Shown one piece after another: positions 1 to 4,401 of a stretch of 8,621 nucleotides of DNA. Below the pieces are notes generated by a model. It worked only from the letters and a program-made list of their open reading frames with translations, did no database searches and was not told the DNA's origin. Origin of the DNA: Flavobacteriaceae bacterium (GTDB taxonomy: Bacteria > Bacteroidota > Bacteroidia > Flavobacteriales > Flavobacteriaceae); the NCBI GenBank assembly GCA_002693605.1, contig NZQO01000027.1:1-8621 (forward strand), given 5' to 3'. Made by a program: the position numbers and the translations under genes. Position 1 is the first letter of the stretch. The number at the start of each line of letters is the position of its first letter.

Positions 1-135
1 TAACGTGTCGCCTTCATTGGCACGGCGTCGTAACTCGCGGCGATATTCATCTAGCTGCTTTGGGGTTGGAGTCGCGCGAATAAGCCCTTTTTGCTTTCCT
101 GGGCGGGGTGGGTTGTGCGGGGGAACTGGGGTCAT
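1..135 (-). CDS. N-terminal 45 residues of an unrecognised plasmid protein (cut by window edge)
   Basis: An ATG at 133-135 opens a leftward frame that runs without a stop to the window edge, giving 45 residues. It begins MTPVPPHNPPRPGKQKGLIR and continues with a charged stretch (KQLDEYRRELRRR) that looks helical. The Pro-rich, basic start followed by a helix is seen in many DNA-binding or plasmid maintenance proteins, but I do not recognise the family. The Shine-Dalgarno site is weak (AAAGCGA about 7 bases upstream). A well-formed sigma70 promoter lies just upstream at 168-196, which supports a real gene. It diverges from the recombinase gene at 313, so the two share a 177-bp control region. 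The function cannot be judged from this fragment. Confidence 0.6.
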   Translation of the reverse strand, partial: MTPVPPHNPPRPGKQKGLIRATPTPKQLDEYRRELRRRANEGDTL

Positions 136-144
136 GTTATTCGC

Positions 145-185
145 TTTATGTAACAAAATGTAACTTTATTGTATCTTTATGTAAA
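145..185. repeat. Four phased ATGTAA-type tandem repeats
   Basis: Consecutive units TTTATGTAAC (145-154), AAAATGTAAC (155-164), TTTATTGTATC (165-175) and TTTATGTAAA (176-185) repeat every 10-11 bp, which is one helical turn. They cover the -10 box, start point and leader of the leftward promoter. The last unit runs into the perfect palindrome GTAAATTTAC (181-190). Phased half-sites over a promoter suggest cooperative binding of a repressor, perhaps the product of the leftward gene. An AT-rich opening element is an alternative. Confidence 0.6.
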
Positions 186-196
186 TTTACCCGCAA
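168..196 (-). promoter_or_regulatory. Sigma70-type promoter for the leftward gene at 135
   Basis: On the minus strand TTGCGG (191-196) is followed after exactly 17 bases by TACAAT (168-173). The start point is predicted near 161, about 26 bases before the ATG at 135. The palindrome GTAAATTTAC lies in the spacer and the ATGTAA repeats overlap the -10 box and leader, so regulation by a bound protein is likely. Confidence 0.6.
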
Positions 197-227
197 TAAG
201 CGACTTCTCCCACCTAACTAAAAGGGA

Positions 228-256
228 TTGCCCATCTAAGCAGGGGGTGCTATAAC
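228..256 (+). promoter_or_regulatory. Sigma70-type promoter for the recombinase
   Basis: TTGCCC (228-233), a 17-base spacer and TATAAC (251-256) make a good sigma70 match. The predicted start is near 263, about 50 bases before the ATG. The inverted repeat at 255-286 begins inside the -10 box and covers the start point, so a protein bound there would block transcription. Confidence 0.65.
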
Positions 257-286
257 TGTCCGGGTTCTGACTAGAAGCCGGACAGT
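255..286. promoter_or_regulatory. 32-bp inverted repeat: operator or recombinase core site
   Basis: ACTGTCCGG (255-263) and CCGGACAGT (278-286) are perfect 9-bp arms. Inner TTCT (265-268) and AGAA (273-276) extend the symmetry around a GACT centre. Size and symmetry fit two recombinase monomers on a core site, or a dimeric repressor. It overlaps the recombinase promoter, so the recombinase could repress its own gene and also recombine here. The half-site AGCCGGACAGT recurs inside the gene at 364-374. Confidence 0.7.
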
Positions 287-312
287 AGGAAAAACAAGGG
301 AAGGAAAAAGCC

Positions 313-939
313 ATGAATAACGCGGCATCGGGTAACGTGGTCACACTGCACCCAACCACTGAAAGCCGGACAGTTCGCACGCGCTCGGATAACGATGAAG
401 CGCGTGGTCGGAAATACCTGACGCGGGATGAGGTTCACCAGCTTATTGCAGCGGCAAAGAAGGGACGCCATGGCCAGCGTGATGCGCTGATGATTCGCCT
501 GGCGTTTGAGCATGGGTTGCGCATTAGCGAGCTGGTGGCGCTTAAGTGGCAACACTTTGACCTAAACAGCGGCCACACCGTCACGGTACAGCGCGCAAAA
601 GGGTCATTGGATGGCACGCATCCGCTTCAAGGGGAGACGATCCGGGCGCTTAAGCGATACCGGGAGGCGGCAGGCCGTCTAAATGGCTTCGTGTTCGTCA
701 ATGAGCGTGGTGCGCCGGTCAGTATCGACGGCTTTAGGAAGATGTTTCACCGAATCAGCGAGAAGACGCTAGGGATGAAGTGGAACCCTCACGCTTTACG
801 CCATGCCTGCGGGGTTCACTTGATTAACAACGGGACGGACATTCGCACGGTGCAGCAATACATGGGGCACGCCAATATTCAAAACACCGTGCTGTACACG
901 GCGCTTTCCGGCAAGCAGTTCGAGCGGCTGGCCTTCTGA
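313..939 (+). CDS. FimB/FimE-type tyrosine recombinase
   Basis: This 208-aa tyrosine recombinase would cut and rejoin DNA through a covalent 3'-phosphotyrosine link. The catalytic set is visible: R70 (HGLRISEL), K96 (RAKGS), H160 and R163 (HALRH), H186 (MGHANI) and nucleophile Y195 (VLYTAL). The N-terminal SAM-like core-binding domain of larger integrases is missing. The size and motifs (LTRDEV near residue 36, THPL near 102, HALRHACG, LYTALSGKQF) match the small FimB/FimE inversion enzymes. ATG 313 is preceded by AAGGA at 301-305 with good spacing. It is the only rightward gene here and is convergent with the gene ending at 970. Plausible jobs are plasmid dimer resolution, DNA inversion or cassette integration. 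No invertible segment is visible in the window, so the choice is open. The family call is firm. Confidence 0.93.
   Translation: MNNAASGNVVTLHPTTESRTVRTRSDNDEARGRKYLTRDEVHQLIAAAKKGRHGQRDALMIRLAFEHGLRISELVALKWQHFDLNSGHTVTVQRAKGSLDGTHPLQGETIRALKRYREAAGRLNGFVFVNERGAPVSIDGFRKMFHRISEKTLGMKWNPHALRHACGVHLINNGTDIRTVQQYMGHANIQNTVLYTALSGKQFERLAF
361..374. repeat. Third half-site copy inside the recombinase gene
   Basis: GAAAGCCGGACAGT here matches AGAAGCCGGACAGT at 273-286 in 12 of 14 positions, including an uninterrupted AGCCGGACAGT. It lies 88 bp downstream in the same orientation and encodes residues near E17-V21. It may be an accessory binding site for the recombinase or an autoregulator. Confidence 0.5.
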
Positions 940-969
940 TTAAGAACCTGCCAACCCCATAAGAATGCG

Positions 970-1323
970 TTATTTCTTTTTAGCCGGTTCCTTATTGTCC
1001 ATATCTTCCAGTGCAATCTGGTCACTCGGACAGAGGTCGATGGCATCGGAGTGTGTGGTTGCAGTCCAGCTATCGCTATTCGCTTCAACCATGCCGTTTT
1101 CACGGCTTATTTTGCGCGTATCTTCATCAGCGGACTGATACTTTGAGAAGCTGTCGATACGCCCGGCATTCTCGCCTAATGCCTTTGTAAACTCACTGCC
1201 CCGTTCCTTCTCAATGTCGAGAATCTCTTTGAATCCGCTATCGAGATTGCGATATTGCCTCATAGCCTTGAGGTGCTTAGCTGTTCCTTCCAAAACTCTC
1301 TCGTCATCATCGTAATGGCTCAC
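970..1323 (-). CDS. Hypothetical charged 117-aa protein
   Basis: I do not recognise this protein. I chose GTG 1321-1323 because AGGAGG (1331-1336) sits seven bases upstream. The frame is open further to a TTG at 1356, but that start has no better site. The product begins MSHYDDDERVLEGTAKHLK, is highly charged and probably largely helical in its first half, has no membrane segment or signal peptide, and ends in a basic EPAKKK tail. It is convergent with the recombinase gene (30-bp gap) and lies downstream of the HTH gene at 1480-1935. A 12-bp-armed inverted repeat occupies the gap, which suggests its own regulated promoter. The ribosome binding site makes a real gene likely. The function is unknown. 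Confidence 0.65.
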   Translation of the reverse strand: MSHYDDDERVLEGTAKHLKAMRQYRNLDSGFKEILDIEKERGSEFTKALGENAGRIDSFSKYQSADEDTRKISRENGMVEANSDSWTATTHSDAIDLCPSDQIALEDMDNKEPAKKK

Positions 1324-1399
1324 TTCATCCCCTCCTCTTGTAGATATGACTTCCAATATGCCGATAAAACTATCTCTACGCCATACTCGGTAAAGCCGA

Positions 1400-1440
1400 T
1401 ATACCGTTATCTTAGGGAAAAAGAAAATGATAACGGTATA
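1400..1440. promoter_or_regulatory. Inverted repeat with perfect 12-bp arms
   Basis: TATACCGTTATC (1400-1411) and GATAACGGTATA (1429-1440) are exact reverse complements, 29 bp centre to centre, separated by an A-rich 17-bp spacer. They lie in the gap between the leftward genes at 1480-1935 and 970-1323. There is no T-run after the hairpin on either strand, so it is not a terminator. An operator upstream of the 1323 gene is the simplest reading. The core ATAACGGTA recurs once at 4363-4371. Confidence 0.55.
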
Positions 1441-1479
1441 CTTTCAAGCAACGAAAATGCCCTCCAAGCCCAAGGCGAG

Positions 1480-1935
1480 TTAGTGCTTCGTGCGGGCCTC
1501 AAAACGCGCCAGCAGGTCGCTGAAATCCTTGGGGGGCTGGCGGTGGGTTTCGGTGCTTTGCGCAGGTTCCTGGGTAGATGGGAGGGGCGTTGTCTCGCCT
1601 TCGGCGGCTGGCGCTGGCAATCGCAGCAGCGCTTGCTCTAGTTGCTCGATGCGTTCACTCATGCGCTCTATTACTGCTGTTTGCTTACGCATTTCATCAA
1701 GCAACGCCTGCGTGACAAGCGTGTCACTCGCTGGGTCATCGCGTGTCGAATCCGTGTCACTAGCGGTTAGCTTGCCGGGTGGCTCCCCGTAGCAACGGAT
1801 CAAATCAGCAAGGTCTAGCACGCGCTTACCATCGCCACGAAAGCCGCATGACAACTGGCCTGACTCGATGTGCCGGTAAAGCGTCTTACGCTGTTTACCG
1901 TACAATTTAGCGGCTTCAGTGATAGTAAACTGCAT
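1480..1935 (-). CDS. HTH plus coiled-coil DNA-binding protein, replicon-associated type
   Basis: This 151-aa protein has an excisionase/MerR-like helix-turn-helix at residues 1-50 (MQFTITEAAKLYGKQRKTLY, then RHIESGQLS, a G-rich wing and LADLIRCYGEP). A polar linker follows, then a coiled coil at about 76-106 (LLDEMRKQTAVIERMSERIE) and a Pro/Glu-rich tail ending FSDLLARFEARTKH. This layout is like the DNA-binding proteins that accompany plasmid rep genes in Acinetobacter and relatives, though their role is poorly defined. It probably binds DNA as a dimer or larger oligomer. The ATG is at 1933-1935; no clear Shine-Dalgarno site is visible. The start lies inside the first of two CATGGCGTGTCA repeats, which suggests autoregulation. 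Related GTGTCA copies lie within the gene. The fold is fairly sure; the replication or copy-control role is inferred. Confidence 0.8.
   Translation of the reverse strand: MQFTITEAAKLYGKQRKTLYRHIESGQLSCGFRGDGKRVLDLADLIRCYGEPPGKLTASDTDSTRDDPASDTLVTQALLDEMRKQTAVIERMSERIEQLEQALLRLPAPAAEGETTPLPSTQEPAQSTETHRQPPKDFSDLLARFEARTKH
1713..1759. repeat. GTGTCA motif cluster inside the HTH gene
   Basis: GTGTCA occurs at 1721-1726 and 1754-1759, with GTGTCG at 1743-1748. The offsets are 22 and 11 bp, multiples of a helical turn. The first copy is half of the dyad TGACA-AGCG-TGTCA (1713-1726). The same motif recurs upstream of the gene. Part of the pattern could reflect repeated Ser-Asp-Thr codons. Confidence 0.35.
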
Positions 1936-1989
1936 GGCGTGTCACCGCGTAGTCATGGCGTGTCAGTGCATTGTGTGTCACTCGTGACA
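1933..1989. repeat. CATGGCGTGTCA direct repeats upstream of the HTH gene
   Basis: CATGGCGTGTCA occurs exactly at 1933-1944 and 1954-1965, 21 bp apart, and as CATTGTGTGTCA at 1969-1980. It ends in the dyad TGTCA-CTCG-TGACA (1976-1989). The cluster fills the 66-bp gap between the genes at 2002 and 1935 and covers the start codon of the HTH gene. Iteron-like or operator repeats are both possible. A further GGCGTGTCA lies at 2406-2414. Confidence 0.6.
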
Positions 1990-2001
1990 GCGCGGCAACA
2001 C

Positions 2002-2574
2002 TCAATCAAACGTAAAGCCCAGCGGTTTAACGTTGCGCCTCGTCTTCTCTGCCACCTGCTGACGCTCCATAGCATGGGCACGCTGGATAACCTGGGGAGC
2101 AATCATTTCCGGCTGACGCTGACGCACTGGCAGCTCTACGGGGTCGCGTGGCTCATGCACCAGCACGGCGGCAATATCAGCGGCATCGTCAAAGGCGCGT
2201 GATAGCGCCCGGCGTACCGTCTGCCGTGTTGCAAGTGATGTCAGTTCAAAATCCAGTCCCAACAGGTGGCCATACTGCCCACGTATCAACGTAAAACGAT
2301 ACTGGTCAACGTCCAGTCCCGCCACCAGGGCGCGCACGATCCGGCCTTCATCGGTCGCCAGGGTTTCCAGCGTGGCCACGGCAGCACCATTGCTGTCCAC
2401 TTCCAGGCGTGTCAGTAGCAAAGCAGGAGGCGACTCAGTAATAGTGCGACGGTCGTTTTCCAGGTATCCCAGCGTTTCGCGCAAGCGTAGTGATTCACAA
2501 AAGCGGTCGCTGTTCAGCTCGCGGCGGGTCGATTCGATGGCATGGCGGGGAACGTTAAAACGATGAGTAAGCAT
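2002..2574 (-). CDS. Hypothetical 190-aa protein
   Basis: I do not recognise this family. The product begins MLTHRFNVPRHAIESTRREL, is soluble-looking with no signal peptide or membrane segment, and mixes basic and acidic stretches. A likely mixed alpha/beta middle (near ESPPALLLTRLEVD and DQYRFTLIRGQYGHLLGLDF) precedes a helical Arg-rich segment (RQTVRRALSRAFDD) and a basic tail ending KPLGFTFD. The ATG at 2572-2574 has only a weak upstream GGA, so the start is less certain. It is the first of three leftward genes and begins downstream of the terminator at 2672-2693, so it should have its own promoter, which I could not place confidently. Its position beside the HTH gene suggests plasmid maintenance, as inference only. 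Confidence 0.7.
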   Translation of the reverse strand: MLTHRFNVPRHAIESTRRELNSDRFCESLRLRETLGYLENDRRTITESPPALLLTRLEVDSNGAAVATLETLATDEGRIVRALVAGLDVDQYRFTLIRGQYGHLLGLDFELTSLATRQTVRRALSRAFDDAADIAAVLVHEPRDPVELPVRQRQPEMIAPQVIQRAHAMERQQVAEKTRRNVKPLGFTFD

Positions 2575-2666
2575 GGGTGTTTATCCGGTGGTCATAGTGT
2601 CCACATTTTACCATTCAGAGGTAGTCAAAACGATGTAAAACCGCGTAACCATGCGGATTACAGCCA

Positions 2667-2697
2667 CAAAGAAGCCCGCTCAGTGGCGGGCTTTCTA
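2667..2697 (-). terminator. Intrinsic terminator ending the four-gene RHH operon
   Basis: AAGCCCGC (2672-2679) pairs perfectly with GCGGGCTT (2686-2693) around a six-base loop. On the minus strand the stem is followed by CTTTGTGG, and on the plus strand by TCTAAGG after the final TT, so leftward termination is favoured. It sits between the last operon gene (ends 2833) and the next leftward gene (starts 2574). Confidence 0.75.
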
Positions 2698-2749
2698 AGG
2701 TTCTTATAACTACCATTATATGTATATTGGGGGCTTACTTAGCGCGGCC

Positions 2750-2782
2750 AACAACTAACTATAACTGCTATTCTATCTAGTT
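2750..2782. repeat. 33-bp direct repeat, copy A
   Basis: This copy matches 2806-2838 in 29 of 33 positions; the four differences are at 2765-2767 and 2773. It begins AACAACTAACTATAA and ends TATCTAGTT. It is AT-rich with partial dyad symmetry (AACTA near the left end, TAGTT at the right). It lies in the non-coding stretch between the terminator and the 3' end of the gene ending at 2833. Confidence 0.75.
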
Positions 2783-2805
2783 AGCGGGCCTGCCTTAGGT
2801 GTCTA

Positions 2806-2838
2806 AACAACTAACTATAATCCCTATTATATCTAGTT
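2806..2838. repeat. 33-bp direct repeat, copy B (overlaps a gene's stop codon)
   Basis: This second copy starts 56 bp after copy A. Its symmetry is stronger: arms ACAACTAACTATAAT and ATTATATCTAGTTGT, separated by CCCT, pair at 13 of 15 positions and extend to 2840. The right arm contains the TAG stop of the 2833-3375 gene. Iterons, a partition site or binding sites for the operon's RHH protein are candidates. Confidence 0.75.
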
Positions 2839-3375
2839 GTGGTCTACCGCTAGCTCTTCAACGGCCATGGCCACCAGGCGTTGGTAGTCGTCATTCCTGC
2901 CGTTTGTTTGGGCACCTAACGTGCCACGCATGATGATATGCGGGATCCGCTCAAGCTGAGGCAAGAGCAGCCCGGTAAGGGTGCGCAGCTCAATATCGCG
3001 GCGCGCATCGTTGGGGGCGCGGGCAATACTGGTCACGAATGCCGTGGGCACATCCAGTGCAATGTAACCGCCTTTGCAGCGCCACGTTGCCAATTCACCA
3101 TACGCGCGCTTTAGCTTAGCAATGCTGTCAGTAATCCGCTTTAGCCGGGCCTCATCGGCAGCGTCTAGCAATTCATCCATCCAGGCTATAAGCGAATCGC
3201 GGGCGTTACCCTGCTGGTCTACGGGATAATCAGCCACCTCAGCAGCAGCCAGCTTTGCCGCTCCCTGTAGATGCAACGGTTGCACCTCGGCATAGATGCC
3301 AGCAGCTTCAAGCGCGGCTTTAATGTCGGCAGCGTCTACGCTGTCATCAGTCTGAATAACATGTCTACGGTTCAT
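2833..3375 (-). CDS. Hypothetical 180-aa protein, last gene of the RHH operon
   Basis: I do not recognise this protein. ATG 3373-3375 is chosen because AAGGAGG lies seven bases upstream; the frame extends to a GTG at 3543, but that part would overlap another small gene. The product begins MNRRHVIQTDDSVDAADIKA. It has a helical, charged middle (DELLDAADEARLKRITDSIA), a WRCKGGYIALDV segment, and a C-terminal half containing RRDIELRTLTGLLLPQLERI. No signal peptide or membrane helix is visible. Its ATG overlaps the stop of the 48-aa gene upstream (ATGA), so the two are translationally coupled. The stop codon lies inside the 33-bp repeat copy B. A role in plasmid maintenance is possible from context alone. 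Confidence 0.75.
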   Translation of the reverse strand: MNRRHVIQTDDSVDAADIKAALEAAGIYAEVQPLHLQGAAKLAAAEVADYPVDQQGNARDSLIAWMDELLDAADEARLKRITDSIAKLKRAYGELATWRCKGGYIALDVPTAFVTSIARAPNDARRDIELRTLTGLLLPQLERIPHIIMRGTLGAQTNGRNDDYQRLVAMAVEELAVDHN

Positions 3376-3518
3376 TGCATGGCCTCCTTGCGAGCTAGCT
3401 GAAGTGCTAAGCCCATAACGGCGGGGGGGATGCGCTCTTGCCGATACGGTGCCAGCACGGCCACCAGGGCGGCTAATGTCGCGGCGTTCATTGCCGGTAA
3501 TGTATACTTGCTTTGCAT
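3372..3518 (-). CDS. Small 48-aa protein, coupled to the next gene
   Basis: This short frame starts at ATG 3516-3518 with GAGGG eight bases upstream. It ends in TGA 3372-3374, which overlaps the next gene's ATG as ATGA. The product begins MQSKYTLPAMNAATLAALVA and ends LALQLARKEAMQ. The Ala/Leu-rich middle at residues 11-24 is hydrophobic and could be a short amphipathic or membrane-associated helix, followed by YRQERIPPAVMG. I recognise no family. The ribosome binding site, stop-start overlap and place between two co-directional genes argue that it is translated. It fills what would otherwise be a 217-bp gap. A coupling leader peptide is an alternative. Confidence 0.7.
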   Translation of the reverse strand: MQSKYTLPAMNAATLAALVAVLAPYRQERIPPAVMGLALQLARKEAMQ

Positions 3519-3551
3519 CGTGTTTGCCCTCAAACGTTGGCACGTTGTCAT

Positions 3552-3581
3552 GCCCCCGGCTGTTGGTAGCAGCGCGGGGGC
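3552..3581 (-). other. GC-rich intercistronic hairpin
   Basis: GCCCCCG (3552-3558) plus GCTG (3559-3562) pair with CAGC (3570-3573) and CGGGGGC (3575-3581), giving 11 base pairs with one bulge and a seven-base loop. It lies between the genes ending at 3593 and starting at 3518. No T-run follows on the minus strand, so it is not a strong leftward terminator. It may set mRNA stability or the relative dose of the operon genes. Confidence 0.6.
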
Positions 3582-3592
3582 GCTCTCAATTT

Positions 3593-3790
3593 TTACGCGG
3601 CTTTATCGCCCGCTTCATCTAGCGCAAGCTGTGCGTCTTCACTGCCCAGCGCGGCTTCGGTCATTGTTTCTTCTAACAGCAATTTGCCTGCCACGCTTAA
3701 ACCATCGTGCTCGATTCGGCACAGTTCTGCCAGAAGCACTGATAGTCGTTCAAAGCGGTCCTGCTGCTGTTCTACATGCTGCTCTAGCAT
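3593..3790 (-). CDS. Hypothetical acidic 65-aa protein
   Basis: ATG 3788-3790 follows a GGGAG site five bases upstream and starts 12 bases after the stop of the RHH gene, a typical operon arrangement. The product begins MLEQHVEQQQDRFERLSVLL and ends LALDEAGDKAA. It is almost certainly helical and strongly acidic, and the Gln/Glu-rich start could form a coiled coil. I recognise no family and see no toxin-like catalytic motif, so I do not call a toxin-antitoxin pair with the RHH gene. An acidic helical partner of the RHH protein is one possibility. Confidence 0.7.
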   Translation of the reverse strand: MLEQHVEQQQDRFERLSVLLAELCRIEHDGLSVAGKLLLEETMTEAALGSEDAQLALDEAGDKAA

Positions 3791-3802
3791 TACTGCTCCC
3801 TG

Positions 3803-3982
3803 CTATTTTTCGACGCCGCCACGGCGCTTTTGTAGATACTCACTAATCGCGTCACGCACCTGGTCGGCAAGCCGGATATCTTCGCCCGTTTCCCTCCGGT
3901 GCTGACGTGCTAGCTCGTTCAGCTCCTCAAGATGTTTCGGGGGGATACGTGCCGTGATATGCGCTTTGCGCTCGTTTGCCAT
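3803..3982 (-). CDS. Ribbon-helix-helix (Arc/CopG-like) DNA-binding protein
   Basis: This 59-aa protein has the ribbon-helix-helix pattern: a short strand at residues 6-12 (KAHITARI), helix 1 at about 15-31 (PKHLEELNELARQHRRE), a TGEDI turn and helix 2 at about 38-52 (LADQVRDAISEYLQKRR). Such proteins bind operators as dimers through the paired strands. ATG 3980-3982 is chosen because AAGGAA lies upstream and the region before it contains the promoter and operator; a longer frame to 4033 would run into them. It is the first gene of a four-gene leftward operon. The dyad TGTGTTC-GCA-GAACACA just upstream covers the predicted start point, so autorepression is likely. A role in copy control, partition or mobilisation is possible. 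Confidence 0.82.
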   Translation of the reverse strand: MANERKAHITARIPPKHLEELNELARQHRRETGEDIRLADQVRDAISEYLQKRRGGVEK

Positions 3983-3999
3983 GCTCGCTTTTCCTTTAG

Positions 4000-4016
4000 T
4001 GTGTTCGCAGAACACA
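4000..4016. promoter_or_regulatory. 17-bp operator dyad upstream of the RHH gene
   Basis: TGTGTTC (4000-4006) and GAACACA (4010-4016) are perfect 7-bp arms around GCA. The dyad abuts the -10 box (AATATA on the plus strand, 4016-4021) and covers the predicted start point, as expected for a repressor site. The RHH protein encoded 18 bp downstream is the obvious candidate ligand. Confidence 0.7.
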
Positions 4017-4044
4017 ATATAGACAAAAAACAATTAGGCAGCAA
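4016..4044 (-). promoter_or_regulatory. Strong sigma70-type promoter of the RHH operon
   Basis: On the minus strand TTGCTG (4039-4044), a 17-base T-rich spacer and TATATT (4016-4021) form a near-consensus promoter. The start is predicted around 4008-4010, in the middle of the operator dyad and about 28 bases before the RHH start codon. Confidence 0.7.
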
Positions 4045-4245
4045 GCAATCTAAAGTCTATTTCATGCTTTGCAATATCACGCTGTGAGGCGTTCTAAGCG
4101 TCAGCGGTGCTAGCGGGGTAATCAGGCCAGGGGTAGGTCGAGAACGTGGCAGGCGCGGAAAAACTAGCAGCGTGGGCGGGCACTTCCAGGCCGTGGGCGG
4201 CGCTAAATGCAACATAATAGTTGTTATGATGAATTTGAGCACCAG

Positions 4246-4278
4246 CGCTGAAAGCCACGCCACACGGGCGTTTCAGCG
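4246..4278 (-). other. Hairpin inside the Ash-like region
   Basis: On the minus strand CGCTGAAACGCC (4278-4267) pairs with GGCG (4261-4258) and, after a four-base bulge, TTTCAGCG (4253-4246), giving 12 pairs around a CGTGT loop. Immediately upstream on that strand are two AAACGGGAAA direct repeats (4281-4290 and 4296-4305). Ash-type loci are often controlled by a small C4-class antisense RNA, so a structured RNA or its target is possible. No T-tract follows. Confidence 0.5.
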
Positions 4279-4280
4279 GG

Positions 4281-4305
4281 TTTCCCGTTTCGCGATTTCC
4301 CGTTT
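4281..4305. repeat. TTTCCCGTTT direct repeats
   Basis: TTTCCCGTTT occurs exactly at 4281-4290 and 4296-4305, a 15-bp period, with CGCGA between. The spacing is not a whole number of helical turns, so a coding or RNA-level explanation is as likely as a protein site. Confidence 0.5.
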
Positions 4306-4401
4306 GTCCTGGGGTTTTTGAGGAGCATGCGAGCGCGAAAAGGCAAATAGGCTAACCTCATCATAACGGTAATTGTGATGCGGTTGGCGTGGCCAGTGAG
4401 T

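Larger units (their letters stand above)
4094..4351 (-). pseudogene. Possible Ash/Icd-like reading frame, no canonical start
   Basis: A leftward frame is open from the TAG at 4352-4354 to the TAG at 4094-4096. Its second half reads like a protein: AGAQIHHNNYYVAFSAAHGL, then EVPAHAASFSAPATFSTYPW. The HHNNYYVAFSAAHG stretch resembles, from memory, the core of Ash/Icd-like phage proteins (P4 Ash, P1 Icd host division inhibitor). No ATG begins this frame. Only CTG 4276, GTG 4258 or ATT are available, and none has a clear ribosome binding site. An overlapping frame (4224-4364, ATG start, 46 aa) has a start but no familiar motif. The region may be a remnant, a frameshifted gene, or mainly a structured RNA, as such loci often are. 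I did not extend the call to a function. Confidence 0.35.

Noticed and set aside
1324..1356. TTG start adding 11 residues to the 117-aa protein
   Set aside because: AGGAGG is placed correctly for GTG 1323; the TTG has no comparable site.
1400..1440. Inverted repeat as a terminator for the HTH gene
   Set aside because: No T-run follows the stem on either strand.
3376..3543. N-terminal extension of the 180-aa gene to a GTG at 3543
   Set aside because: A strong AAGGAGG lies just before ATG 3375, and the extension overlaps the better-supported 48-aa gene in another frame.
3803..3982. RHH gene as antitoxin of a toxin-antitoxin pair with the 65-aa gene
   Set aside because: The neighbouring 65-aa product is acidic and helical with no toxin-like motif, so the pair is not supported beyond gene size and order.
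3983..4033. Longer start for the RHH protein
   Set aside because: The extension would translate the operator and the -10 box, while ATG 3982 has AAGGAA upstream and gives a normal RHH length.
4057..4263. 68-aa Pro-rich leftward frame
   Set aside because: Composition looks non-coding, there is no ribosome binding site, and it overlaps the promoter-proximal region and the more protein-like Ash-type frame.
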